A stretch of DNA of 46,296 bases, from the NCBI GenBank assembly GCA_002721815.1, contig PBLQ01000062.1:1-46296 (forward strand), in the 5' to 3' direction. Below are positions 25,820 to 34,018 of the stretch, in pieces. The notes under the pieces are model-generated. The model saw only the letters and a program-made list of their open reading frames with translations, did not search any database and had not been told where the DNA came from. The translations under genes and the position numbers were made by a program. Origin of the DNA: Myxococcales bacterium. Its GTDB lineage: Bacteria > Myxococcota > UBA727 > GCA-2721815. Numbering within the stretch: the stretch's first letter is position 1; every line of letters begins with the position of its first letter.

Positions 25820-26626
25820 ATGCCGGCCGTGAAACCCATGGGACTCATTTTTTCTCAGTGTGCTGAGACCGCTGGATTTCCTTGGGTCCGTTATGTGCCA
25901 GAGTGCGCATCCACCAGCGACCTTGCCAAAGCAGGTACAGAGGCGGAACGTCAACATGGAACCTTGGTGGTGGCGGGCCATCAAACCCAAGGACGAGGTC
26001 GTCATGGGAGAACTTGGTACACCCATGAGGGAACGTTGGCATTTTCGATGGCATTAACCCAAAACATCGCTCCGCAAAAAGCCACGGCATATACTTTTTT
26101 GGCGGGCGCCGCAGTTTTAGAGGCTTGTGAAAGAATGCCTCAGGTGGTCAGTAAATGGCCCAATGATATTTTGGTCGAACACCGAGAAGGCGCCTATAAA
26201 AAGGTGGCTGGAATTCTGGTTGAAGCCACCAGTCACTTGTCCAAGTTGTCCACTTTGGTGGTGGGCATCGGGATGAATTTACAAACCCCTCCCAATGGGT
26301 TTCCCGAGACACTGCCTTCAGCAGGGGCTTTTCCGTTGGAGACCGAGGCAGATAGGATGCGCTTTCTCGATGGCCTTTCCTCGGCGCTGCTGAAATGGGT
26401 GGTTTCACCCAGCGCCATCGAACGCCTGCCCCAGGCCTTGGCGCTGTTAACGCAACGATCAGCCATGAAAGGCAAGCAAATTGACGTAGATACCGGTTCA
26501 GAGCGCATTAAAGGTCTTTTTGATGGTTTTGGTGAAGACGGCGCGTTACTTTTACGTCAAAAAGAGGGCAACCGGCAGCAGATCACAGTGGGAGATGTTT
26601 TTTTTGATGGATATGAAAATGCTTAA
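25820..26626 (+). CDS. birA: Biotin-[acetyl-CoA-carboxylase] ligase BirA
   Basis: BirA activates biotin as biotinyl-AMP and attaches it to the biotin carboxyl carrier protein. Residues carry GRGRHGRTWYTHEGTLAFSM (the biotin loop GRGRxGR plus W), SKWPNDILV and KKVAGILVE. The N-terminal DNA-binding domain of E. coli BirA is absent, making it a monofunctional ligase of 268 residues. ATG 25820 is 1 nt past the nadC stop; in-frame TTG 25805 inside nadC is a poorer start. A C-terminal SH3-like part (ERIKGLFDGFGEDGALLL) is present. Confidence 0.96.
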   Translation: MPAVKPMGLIFSQCAETAGFPWVRYVPECASTSDLAKAGTEAERQHGTLVVAGHQTQGRGRHGRTWYTHEGTLAFSMALTQNIAPQKATAYTFLAGAAVLEACERMPQVVSKWPNDILVEHREGAYKKVAGILVEATSHLSKLSTLVVGIGMNLQTPPNGFPETLPSAGAFPLETEADRMRFLDGLSSALLKWVVSPSAIERLPQALALLTQRSAMKGKQIDVDTGSERIKGLFDGFGEDGALLLRQKEGNRQQITVGDVFFDGYENA

Positions 26627-27272
26627 ACTATCGCTTTGGGTCGTGGGACTCACGTTGCTCTCTAGTCAGGGTGCCAACGCCCAAAACGCAGAGTGGAACC
26701 CTGCGCTTTTCAAGCCAGCGGACAAAGCGTTCGTTCAGCAAGAAGGCTATTACCATGTGGTGATTCCCCAAGGCTTCACTTGCGAAGAAAAAAAACGACG
26801 ATTGGAATGTCGATCTGCCAAAGGGGACAGTGCGCTGTTGCACCTCGAAGTGGTGAATATCCCGGCCAACGGCACCTTGGAGTTGGTGGCTCTCAATTAC
26901 GAACGTCGCTTTCAAAAGAAAAGTCACTATCAGTTATTGCAAAAAAGCAAATTAACCGTGGATGGCACGCCCGCCATTTTACACTCTCTGCGATACGATT
27001 ACCTCGGCAATGTGCAAACGCCCGTGGCGGTACAAGCGTTGTATTTGGTGCGGCAAAACAAACTTTTCCTCATTCATTTCGAGTGTGCGTTACAATATTA
27101 CGCGGGCTATGTTCAGGCTTTGGGCAAGCTGTATAATACTTTTAAGCCCGCCCAAATCGATCCGGGTGGACATCCGGTGTTGCCTAGGGCAAAGACAAAG
27201 AACAGGACAACCAAGGGCAAACCCCCGGTACCCAACAATTTGAAACCCTTTTTAGATGGACGCAGGTTCTAG
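26607..27272 (+). CDS. Exported protein, unknown function
   Basis: From ATG 26607 the product is 221 residues with a signal peptide (MLKLSLWVVGLTLLSSQGANAQ). The mature part begins NAEWNPALFKPADKAFVQQE, followed by beta-rich sequence with YYHVVIPQGFTCEEKKRRLE and YDYLGNVQTPVAVQALYLVR. The Cys pair at FTCEEKKRRLEC suggests a disulfide. It ends in a basic Lys/Arg/Pro tail. I do not recognise the family. The frame opens at 26520, within birA, but the export signal fixes the start at 26607 (or ATG 26613). It overlaps the end of birA by 20 nt. Confidence 0.7.
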   Translation: MDMKMLKLSLWVVGLTLLSSQGANAQNAEWNPALFKPADKAFVQQEGYYHVVIPQGFTCEEKKRRLECRSAKGDSALLHLEVVNIPANGTLELVALNYERRFQKKSHYQLLQKSKLTVDGTPAILHSLRYDYLGNVQTPVAVQALYLVRQNKLFLIHFECALQYYAGYVQALGKLYNTFKPAQIDPGGHPVLPRAKTKNRTTKGKPPVPNNLKPFLDGRRF

Positions 27273-27281
27273 GCACCACCA

Positions 27282-27725
27282 ATGACGGATGAAAAATCAA
27301 AAGACGAAACGCAGCCCCAAAAACGGTCACCGTATCGTGTGGGTGGCCCGCTCAATCACTTTGGCACCCGGCGAAGGCGTCGCATTGAATGCCAGGCGTG
27401 CGGCAAAACTGATTACGTTTCCTTTGTGCCCAAAGAAGGTCAAAAAGTGTATTGCGGCACCTGTGCCCGTGAAGAGCTTTCTTTGTATGAAGAAGGCGAA
27501 GAATTCCCCACAGAGGCGAACCCCGTGGTTTGTCCCGAATGTTCCCGTACCTTCAATTGCCCCAGCCACATACCCGTTTCCGAGGATCTGCTTTGCCCCG
27601 ACTGCTTCAAAGGTTTTGAGACCTGGAAGGGGGCCAAAGGGGGCTCTCAGGAGACAAAAAACTACGAAAAAGGGCCCTCAGGCACCATTTTACGCAGAAA
27701 AGCCAAATCTAAGCCCGAAACGTGA
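27282..27725 (+). CDS. Small zinc-ribbon protein
   Basis: A 147-residue protein with two zinc-ribbon-like modules: CQACGKTDYVSFVPKEG then CGTCA (residues 38-62), and CPECSRTFNCPSHIP then CPDCF (about 84-108). The first, with Cys-x2-Cys, a basic-aromatic spacer and Cys-x2-Cys, is common in deltaproteobacterial proteins. The N-terminus is polar and basic (HFGTRRRRRIE) and the tail is Lys/Pro-rich. It could bind RNA or protein. It lies 9 nt after the exported protein gene and 27 nt before the cyclase gene, so it may be in their operon. Confidence 0.8.
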   Translation: MTDEKSKDETQPQKRSPYRVGGPLNHFGTRRRRRIECQACGKTDYVSFVPKEGQKVYCGTCAREELSLYEEGEEFPTEANPVVCPECSRTFNCPSHIPVSEDLLCPDCFKGFETWKGAKGGSQETKNYEKGPSGTILRRKAKSKPET

Positions 27726-27752
27726 TTTTGCACCTCGCAAAATTTGGCATCA

Positions 27753-29684
27753 ATGCCGTCTTTGCCTAGTATTCTCAAGGTAAGGCAATCAGAGGTGTCA
27801 GTGGGCGACGGGGCTGGAAATATTTTTCGAATCAAGCTGGAAAGGGTGGATGGAATCACCCAATATCTGGCGTTGCGTTCGGGGCAGTCAGCCCTGTTGG
27901 GGCGTCACTTGGTGTGTGATGTCCGTCTTGAGGGCCGTAAAGTATCGCGCCGCCACGTTCGTTTACACTATCGTACGGATGGCCGGGTGCACTTAAATGA
28001 CATGGGTTCTCACAACGGCACTTATGTGAATGGTGTGCGGGTTTCTGAAACCCTTCTTCACGGTGGTGAGATCATTCAAATTGGTGAATGGCGGGGTTTG
28101 GCCGAAATAGTTGCGGGTGAATTCTCTCTCCCCTCTTCAGACAACCTTTCCTCCGAAGATGACGATTCCGGGTGGGAAGAATTCACCGGAACGCAACCGG
28201 TGCCAGATTTCAGCGGTGGAAATATCACCAGCCCGCCCAACAGCAGTTCTGAAGACGTCCCAGCCGACCCAGAACCTGGCAAGGACAACAATTCAGGATG
28301 GGCCTGGAAAGAAGTGGTCGGAGACGATGTGGAAGACGAGTTCGTGCGGGAAGCACGTTTGGTGGACAACCCCCTCGTACGCCGATTTCAACAAGGACGG
28401 CATCAGACTGATATCTCTGGACTGGTGAGCTCAGCGGCCCCTTCAGGCGCCTTGGTGGAAGAGGATGACAGCGGTCAGGTCGACGCGGTGGCATTGCAGC
28501 TGATGTTTCGTTTAATGGAAACCTTGCAAGCGTCCCCCTCTTTAGATGCTTTCTTAGCGGAATTATCAGACGCGCTGGCGATGGCATTAAGAGCCAATGC
28601 AGTGGTGGTGTTGCTCAAAGACGAAGAGACCGATGAGTTTCTGCCTCGTGCGGTAAAAAACCGACGTGCTGAAGAGAAGATTCAAATTTCTAAAACGGTG
28701 TTGCACCGGGCCATTGAATCCAGGGCCGCAGTGACTGCCGAAGACGCGGGTCGTGATGCCCGCTTTTCTGAAGCGTTGAGCGTGATGAACTTTGATCTCA
28801 AGGCGGTGCTGGTGGTCCCGCTGGTTAAAGATCAAGAATGTGTGGGCGCGTTATACATCTCCCGAGAACTGCCTTTCACCAACACCGAACGTGATGCTGT
28901 GGCCGCCTTGGCGCATTTGATCGCGGTGGGTTTAGAGCGCGCAAGGTTGCATGAAAAAGTGGCCAATGAAGAGAAGCAACGACGTGCGTTAGAGCGTTTC
29001 CATGCGCCCAATGTGGTGAGGCGGCTCATGCAAGAAGCGAATACCGAGGTGACCGGTGGACTCTTCCTCGAAACGTTGCCCGCGACGGTGATGTTTTGTG
29101 ACCTGTCGGGCTTTACGTCTTATTGTGAAACCCACACACCGGAAATGATCGGTAAACTGCTCAATGCTTATTTGTCGCGCATGACCGAGATTATTTTTGC
29201 GCATGGGGGCACCGTCGACAAATACATTGGCGACGCGGTGATGGCTATTTTCGGTGCGCCCTTTCCCACCGAAGAGGATGCAATGAACGCAGTTCAATGC
29301 GCCCTCAAAATGCGACAAGCTTTCAACCAAATGGTGCTGGAACCAGATGGCATCGAAGACATGGATGATATGCAGGTTCACATTGGCATCAACACCGGTA
29401 AGGTGGTGGTGGGGACTGTGGGCTCAACCTTACGGATGGAGTACACCGCTTTGGGCGATACGGTGAACATCGCGTCGCGTTTGGAGTCACTTTCTCGTCC
29501 GGGGCAAATCGTTTTGGGAGAAAGCACTGCGCTTGAAGTGAAGGCGAAGGTGCCGGTGGTGCCTTTGGGTAATGTGCGGCTCAAAGGTAAAAAAGAACCC
29601 ATCAATGTCTTTGAAGTGGTGACCACGGGGCAAATGGACCAGTTGGTTTCCTCCACGCTGAACTCTTTGGGTTCTGATAGCTAA
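27753..29684 (+). CDS. FHA-GAF adenylate/guanylate cyclase (class III)
   Basis: 643 residues from ATG 27753 (a TTG at 27744 would add three). Domains in order are FHA (about 28-110: SALLGRHLVCDVRL, KVSRRHVRLH, GSHNGTYVNG), an acidic Gly/Asp/Glu linker (about 125-220), GAF (about 240-410, with AVVVLLKDEET and ALYISRELPF), and a cyclase homology domain (about 435-620). The last has the two metal Asp segments FCDLSGFTSY and KYIGDAVMAIF. It also has ALGDTVNIASRLES with the Asn and Arg of the transition-state pair. Lys in DKYIGD and Asp in LGDTVN are the adenine-selecting residues, so cAMP is likely. Confidence 0.92.
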   Translation: MPSLPSILKVRQSEVSVGDGAGNIFRIKLERVDGITQYLALRSGQSALLGRHLVCDVRLEGRKVSRRHVRLHYRTDGRVHLNDMGSHNGTYVNGVRVSETLLHGGEIIQIGEWRGLAEIVAGEFSLPSSDNLSSEDDDSGWEEFTGTQPVPDFSGGNITSPPNSSSEDVPADPEPGKDNNSGWAWKEVVGDDVEDEFVREARLVDNPLVRRFQQGRHQTDISGLVSSAAPSGALVEEDDSGQVDAVALQLMFRLMETLQASPSLDAFLAELSDALAMALRANAVVVLLKDEETDEFLPRAVKNRRAEEKIQISKTVLHRAIESRAAVTAEDAGRDARFSEALSVMNFDLKAVLVVPLVKDQECVGALYISRELPFTNTERDAVAALAHLIAVGLERARLHEKVANEEKQRRALERFHAPNVVRRLMQEANTEVTGGLFLETLPATVMFCDLSGFTSYCETHTPEMIGKLLNAYLSRMTEIIFAHGGTVDKYIGDAVMAIFGAPFPTEEDAMNAVQCALKMRQAFNQMVLEPDGIEDMDDMQVHIGINTGKVVVGTVGSTLRMEYTALGDTVNIASRLESLSRPGQIVLGESTALEVKAKVPVVPLGNVRLKGKKEPINVFEVVTTGQMDQLVSSTLNSLGSDS

Positions 29685-29690
29685 CGCGAT

Positions 29691-30146
29691 CTATAAAGAT
29701 TTACCTGGGGCGCCTTGGGTGGCCGCGCGTTCGGTGGCCTCTTGGAGGTTTAAGTGCGGGCTTTCGCCTTTGCGGTGTTCTGCGGTGACGATGGTGGTGA
29801 TCCCTCCTCGAACCCAGAAGTCTGCTTCTACTTTTAAATGCCTTGGATCCAGGAGTTTGACCAGATCATCACAAATTTCATTCGTGACCGCTTCATGAAA
29901 AGCACCCGTGTCTCTGAAGGACCAGAGGTACATTTTTAAGCTCTTTAACTCCACGCAAAACTGGTCGGGGGTGTAGCTGATCTTGATGGTCGCAAAATCG
30001 GGCTGACCGGTTAATGGGCATAAACAGGTGAATTCAGGGCAATCGAACCGAATTTCATAGTCCCGCTCGGGTCGAGGGTTATGGAACCGCTCCATGGTTT
30101 TGGTGGGGCGGGAAGGGGCTGGAACGGCTGGGGAATGAGACGACAT
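29691..30146 (-). CDS. queF: NADPH-dependent 7-cyano-7-deazaguanine reductase QueF
   Basis: QueF reduces preQ0 to preQ1 in queuosine synthesis. The sequence has [19 protein letters not shown] with the catalytic Cys in [24 protein letters not shown] and the C-terminal [13 protein letters not shown] start at ATG 30146: AGGA lies about 8 nt upstream, giving 151 residues, the usual unimodular size. The open frame continues to 30356, but the extra 70 residues are not QueF-like and would run to the yidC start. No other que gene is nearby. The gene converges with the cyclase across 6 nt. Confidence 0.96.
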   Translation of the reverse strand: MSSHSPAVPAPSRPTKTMERFHNPRPERDYEIRFDCPEFTCLCPLTGQPDFATIKISYTPDQFCVELKSLKMYLWSFRDTGAFHEAVTNEICDDLVKLLDPRHLKVEADFWVRGGITTIVTAEHRKGESPHLNLQEATERAATQGAPGKSL

Positions 30147-30175
30147 AAGGCATCCTTTGTGAGAAGACCGGGTCA

Positions 30176-30189
30176 AAATATCGATATTT
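30176..30189. promoter_or_regulatory. Perfect 14-nt palindrome between queF and yidC
   Basis: AAATATCGATATTT is a perfect inverted repeat without spacer, 30 nt upstream of the queF ATG in the 209-nt divergent gap that also holds the yidC 5' region. It could be an operator. A small GAAA-loop hairpin (CCCC-CGAAAG-GGGG) occurs about 35 nt further on. I find no preQ1 riboswitch pattern here. Confidence 0.3.
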
Positions 30190-30355
30190 CTGAACTTGGG
30201 AAGAGGGCTGGGTGATTTTCCCCCGAAAGGGGTTGAAAAATACGGATTTTTTGCCCAAAAGAAGTGAGCAAACCCCAGTTTCGGCAGTGCCACCTGCTTT
30301 TTACGTGGATTTGAGGGGTTGAGGCGCGTCAAAGCCAAACAATAAGGAAATTGCA

Positions 30356-32083
30356 ATGCAATTCGAACCGGTGGGATTGGAGCCGCAAGGCCCAGACAAA
30401 AAGAGACTTTTTTTGGCCGTGAGCATGATGATGCTCATGTGGTTCGGTTACGTGGAATGGGTGACCCAAAACACGCCAGCGCCCACGGCCCCGGCCGCAT
30501 CCAGCCAGGCTGACGCTGCTGCGGTTGCAAACGAAGCCAAAGTGGCCCCAAAGGCCGATGTCATTGATGTGCCCAAGCAAGAAGAAGCGGTTGCATCGGC
30601 GGCCACGCCCGCCAGCGCCGAAGTCATCACCCATGCCAAAGCCCAGATTATGGACAAGGCCATGGGCAAAAAAGGTGAAATGGTGCAAGTGGGATATGAT
30701 GTGAGTTTCACCAATCAGGGGGGACAAATCCTCGGTTATGAGCTCACGGGCTATAAAGCAGCCTCCACCGAGACCAGCGAAGACGATGCTGTTAAATGGG
30801 TGGATTTGGTTCATGGTTCAGTGGAAGATGTTCACCTGATGGGCTTGGCCTCTCGAGGCGGTGATGTGGTTTTGCGTCCCAAAGACACGTACCGCTTGGT
30901 TTCCAATGACAGCCACCGCGTGACGTACGAGCGCCTGACCCACGAGGGGGTGAAAATCACTCGAACCTATACCTTTGGAAAAAACGATTTTACCTACAAG
31001 CACAACATCGAGCTTGAAAACGTCGGGCAGACCGTTCGCGAGCTTCAACTGGATCTGCAATTGGCAGCAGAAAACCAAGGTGACAGCGGGGGCGGTATGA
31101 TGAACCCCATGGTGGCTGGGTTTGGTGCTGCTTGCCACGGCAACGACCATGAGCACCACCGGGTAGAAACCGCGGACCTCGAGGACGGGCCGCTTGAAAT
31201 AAAGACACCTCTTTTGCACGTGGCCATGGATGACCAGTACTTTTTACACGCTTTGATGCCCAACCCTGTGGACAAAGCCACCTGTAAAGTGGCCTTGAGT
31301 GAAACCAACGAAACACCCGGTTTTATCTTGTCTCTGTCTTATCCGGCGTTCAAAATTAGACCAGGAGAAAAAATCAGCTGGGGCCAAGAGGCTTTTGCGG
31401 GTCCGAAAGAATTAGACACCCTACAAGCCCTGGGAAATGACCTCGACCAGAACGTTGATTTTGGTTGGTTCGGTGCCATTGCGCGTCCCATGTTGTGGGT
31501 GCTCATGCAAAACTACAGCTACACCGGCAACTTCGGTCTTGCGATTATTTTGCTGACCTTATTGGTCAAACTCATCACCTTCCCGTTGACCCAGAAGTCT
31601 TACGTCTCCATGCAGCAGATGAAAACCATCGCGCCGGAGCTCAAGTCCCTCCAGAAGAAGTACGCGCACGACCGACAGCTCCAAGGGCAAAAGCAAATGG
31701 AGCTCTATCGGGAGAAGGGTATCAATCCCATGGCGGGGTGTCTGCCCATGTTCATTCAAATGCCCATTTGGATTGCGTTGTACCGGACCTTGTGGGGCTC
31801 CGTTGAACTGTATCAGCAACCTTTTTTCGGTTGGCTCACTGATCTCACCATGCCTGACCCACTTTACGTGTTGCCCATCGCGATGGGTGTGACCATGGCC
31901 ATTCAAACCGCTTTTCAACCTGCGCCTGAAGATCAACCACAGATGAAATACATCATGTGGGGGATGCCTATATTTTTGACGGTGATCATGATTTCATTGC
32001 CTGCTGGCTTGTCGCTCTACATGCTCACCAATAACCTGCTCACCATTGTGCAGCAGTACTACATTAAGCGCAAATATACCTAA
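30356..32083 (+). CDS. yidC: Membrane protein insertase YidC
   Basis: YidC inserts and folds inner-membrane proteins, alone or with SecYEG. The 575-residue protein has an N-terminal membrane helix ([19 protein letters not shown]), an Ala/Pro linker, and a periplasmic beta domain (about 95-340). The conserved C-terminal core has five helices: [39 protein letters not shown] and [15 protein letters not shown]. The large periplasmic domain is the Gram-negative type. The start is ATG 30356. The Jag-like gene follows after 12 nt. The usual rpmH-rnpA-yidD upstream neighbours are absent and queF is divergent instead. Confidence 0.97.
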   Translation: MQFEPVGLEPQGPDKKRLFLAVSMMMLMWFGYVEWVTQNTPAPTAPAASSQADAAAVANEAKVAPKADVIDVPKQEEAVASAATPASAEVITHAKAQIMDKAMGKKGEMVQVGYDVSFTNQGGQILGYELTGYKAASTETSEDDAVKWVDLVHGSVEDVHLMGLASRGGDVVLRPKDTYRLVSNDSHRVTYERLTHEGVKITRTYTFGKNDFTYKHNIELENVGQTVRELQLDLQLAAENQGDSGGGMMNPMVAGFGAACHGNDHEHHRVETADLEDGPLEIKTPLLHVAMDDQYFLHALMPNPVDKATCKVALSETNETPGFILSLSYPAFKIRPGEKISWGQEAFAGPKELDTLQALGNDLDQNVDFGWFGAIARPMLWVLMQNYSYTGNFGLAIILLTLLVKLITFPLTQKSYVSMQQMKTIAPELKSLQKKYAHDRQLQGQKQMELYREKGINPMAGCLPMFIQMPIWIALYRTLWGSVELYQQPFFGWLTDLTMPDPLYVLPIAMGVTMAIQTAFQPAPEDQPQMKYIMWGMPIFLTVIMISLPAGLSLYMLTNNLLTIVQQYYIKRKYT

Positions 32084-32095
32084 AGGAGTGTGCCC

Positions 32096-33256
32096 ATGGC
32101 ACAACATCACCGCCGTCGTAAAAAGAATCACGGAAGAGGACGCCGTCGCAATCGCGGCAAGCACACCGGCGAACCCAATGGCTTACAACCAGGCGACGAT
32201 GTAGGAAACCGTAAAAAAGCTTCAGACAATCGCCTTCCACCGGATGACATTGGTAACCGAAAACCGCCTGAAGATGAAAAGGCGATTTTAGCTGATGATT
32301 ACGGCAACCGAGTAGAAAGTTCACCAACGCACACATTTAGCGGAATTTTGAGTGAACTCGATGGCAAACGAAAAAAACGTCGGCGAATGGGCCCGCCCCT
32401 GGTACGCATGGGTCGGTATTACATGGGCGGGGTGAATCCCGTGGTGTCGGGAAATCCTTTTTATGTTCAGCAGGCGCTAGAGGCGGAACGTAAAGAGCGC
32501 GAAACAGAGCGCGCAGCCATGGAAGCCCAAATAGCTCAAGAGGAGCACAAACGGAAAGCAGAGCTGTGGGAGAAGAAAGCAAAACGTCTTTTCGATTTTG
32601 ATGCTGAGGGCCGGTTTGAGTATCGCCTCAAAAGCGACCCTGAAGAAAAACGAGAAATGGCTGAAGATGTCATTGCTCAGGTCATGCGTTTGGGCGGTTT
32701 GAGCACTCAGGTCAAAGCTTCTTTATTGGGTAATGAGCAATTCCCACACGTGGTGGTAACCATACATGAAGAAGGCGAAACTTTATTCCACAAAGGGAGT
32801 GGGGCATTATTGTCCTTGAACTTTTTGGTGAATAAGATCGTGAACCGGTATCCCGACGATCGGATTCGCTTGGCGGTGTTGCCCGCGGATGAAGAAGAGA
32901 GTTTTCGTCAGCTGCTCGATGAAGCGCTTGAGGCTTTTGCCGCATCCAAAGCGACTGAAGATGCCGAGCAAAAAGATGCGGCTCAGACCCAAGAAGAGCC
33001 ATCAACCACGGAAGAAGATCCCACGGAGCCCGAGTCTGCGGAAGAATTAAAGACCGCGGCTAAGGCGAAGAAGAAGCGCACCACCAAGAAGAAAGTAGCC
33101 AAAAAAGCCACCAAGGTTGGTACCACGGCGAAAAAGACACAAAAAAAGGCAGCAACCAAGAAAAAAGCCACCAAAAAGGCTAAGGTGACCAAGAAAGCCA
33201 AAGTGTCGAAAAAGGCCAAGGCCACCAAAAAGCCGAAGGTCACGAAAAAAGCATAG
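32096..33256 (+). CDS. Jag/KhpB-like RNA-binding protein with Lys-rich tail
   Basis: 386 residues from ATG 32096, with AGGAG 7 nt upstream (a GTG at 32090 is the alternative). The N-terminus is very basic (HHRRRKKNHGRGRRRNRGKH), then a DDxGNR motif occurs at 34-39, 50-55 and 67-72. A coiled coil of charged residues spans about 124-165. Residues about 186-263 resemble the KH-like domain of Jag/KhpB, with GSGALLSLNFLVNKIVNRY matching the family's G-x-TL-x-LQYLVN block. The R3H domain of Jag is not seen; an acidic stretch and then a Lys/Ala/Thr-rich tail like histone H1 (about 319-386) replace it. Position after yidC supports a Jag-type role. Confidence 0.75.
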   Translation: MAQHHRRRKKNHGRGRRRNRGKHTGEPNGLQPGDDVGNRKKASDNRLPPDDIGNRKPPEDEKAILADDYGNRVESSPTHTFSGILSELDGKRKKRRRMGPPLVRMGRYYMGGVNPVVSGNPFYVQQALEAERKERETERAAMEAQIAQEEHKRKAELWEKKAKRLFDFDAEGRFEYRLKSDPEEKREMAEDVIAQVMRLGGLSTQVKASLLGNEQFPHVVVTIHEEGETLFHKGSGALLSLNFLVNKIVNRYPDDRIRLAVLPADEEESFRQLLDEALEAFAASKATEDAEQKDAAQTQEEPSTTEEDPTEPESAEELKTAAKAKKKRTTKKKVAKKATKVGTTAKKTQKKAATKKKATKKAKVTKKAKVSKKAKATKKPKVTKKA

Positions 33257-33265
33257 GACGCTTCA

Positions 33266-34009
33266 GTGGAAGAAGAGAAAATCAGAGCCATTGCTGATCT
33301 GGTCGCAGAAGGAAACGCATATACCCAAGCGGGTGAAAAGCGCGAGGCGGTGAAATCGTACGCCGCGGCCTATAAAGACATGCAAGAAGTATTGGTCGGG
33401 CTGCACGCCTTGTGGGTGAATGCCTACGAAGCCATGACCGATGGTGAGGATGCCATCGACGAGGCGCAAGAAGCCTTCGATGCCATGGTGCGAGAATCTG
33501 CTGAAAAGGAAGAGGCCAAAGCCCTCGAGATAGCGCAGTCAGAATCAGCATCACAGTCATCGGTGGTCGAAGAAACCCCAACCAAGGACCCGCCCAAAAT
33601 TATTGGTTTGGCCGAGGAAGCCCAACGGGACGAAAACACGTTTTCGGTTGCCAAAGAGGACGTGGACCGAGGGCCTTTGAGCATTCAGCGTATTCGCACC
33701 AACCCGTTCGCTCAAGCAGCCCGGGATTTGGCGGCAGCGGTGGTTGAGGCGGCCAGCGATGTGGCGGCAGCGGTGGTGGATGTACGCACCAAAACCACGT
33801 CGAAGTCATCCTCATTGGACGTCACCGAAACGGCGGAGTTTGAAGACAGGGTGTCGGATGCAGGGTCTCAGGATGCAGCCGAGCAAAATGTTGGTTCGGT
33901 CGAAGACGTCAATGAGATGGAGGCTCCAGGCCCAGTCCCTAATTCAGATGCGCAGCTGGCGGTTTTACAGAACCTCCTGGAGCAGGTACGCGATCGAAAG
34001 CATCCTTAG
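33266..34009 (+). CDS. Acidic, helical protein of unknown function
   Basis: A 247-residue protein starting at GTG 33266. The first 60 residues are helical and TPR-like (AYTQAGEKREAVKSYAAAYK), then Glu/Ala-rich sequence, and the second half is low-complexity with Ala/Val runs (ARDLAAAVVEAASDVAAAVV) and Ser/Asp-rich linkers. It ends in a short helix (QLAVLQNLLEQVRDRK). No known domain is identifiable. It follows the Jag-like gene by 9 nt and precedes the methyltransferase gene by 9 nt, so it belongs to the yidC operon by position. It may be a partner for the strongly basic Jag-like protein. Confidence 0.65.
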   Translation: MEEEKIRAIADLVAEGNAYTQAGEKREAVKSYAAAYKDMQEVLVGLHALWVNAYEAMTDGEDAIDEAQEAFDAMVRESAEKEEAKALEIAQSESASQSSVVEETPTKDPPKIIGLAEEAQRDENTFSVAKEDVDRGPLSIQRIRTNPFAQAARDLAAAVVEAASDVAAAVVDVRTKTTSKSSSLDVTETAEFEDRVSDAGSQDAAEQNVGSVEDVNEMEAPGPVPNSDAQLAVLQNLLEQVRDRKHP

Positions 34010-34018
34010 AAGGTGTGC

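Noticed and set aside
30147-30355. preQ1 riboswitch before queF
   Set aside because: No preQ1-I type C-rich loop and A-rich tail pattern is present.
30147-30356. N-terminal extension of queF to 30356
   Set aside because: The extra 70 residues are not QueF-like; ATG 30146 has a proper ribosome site and gives the usual length.
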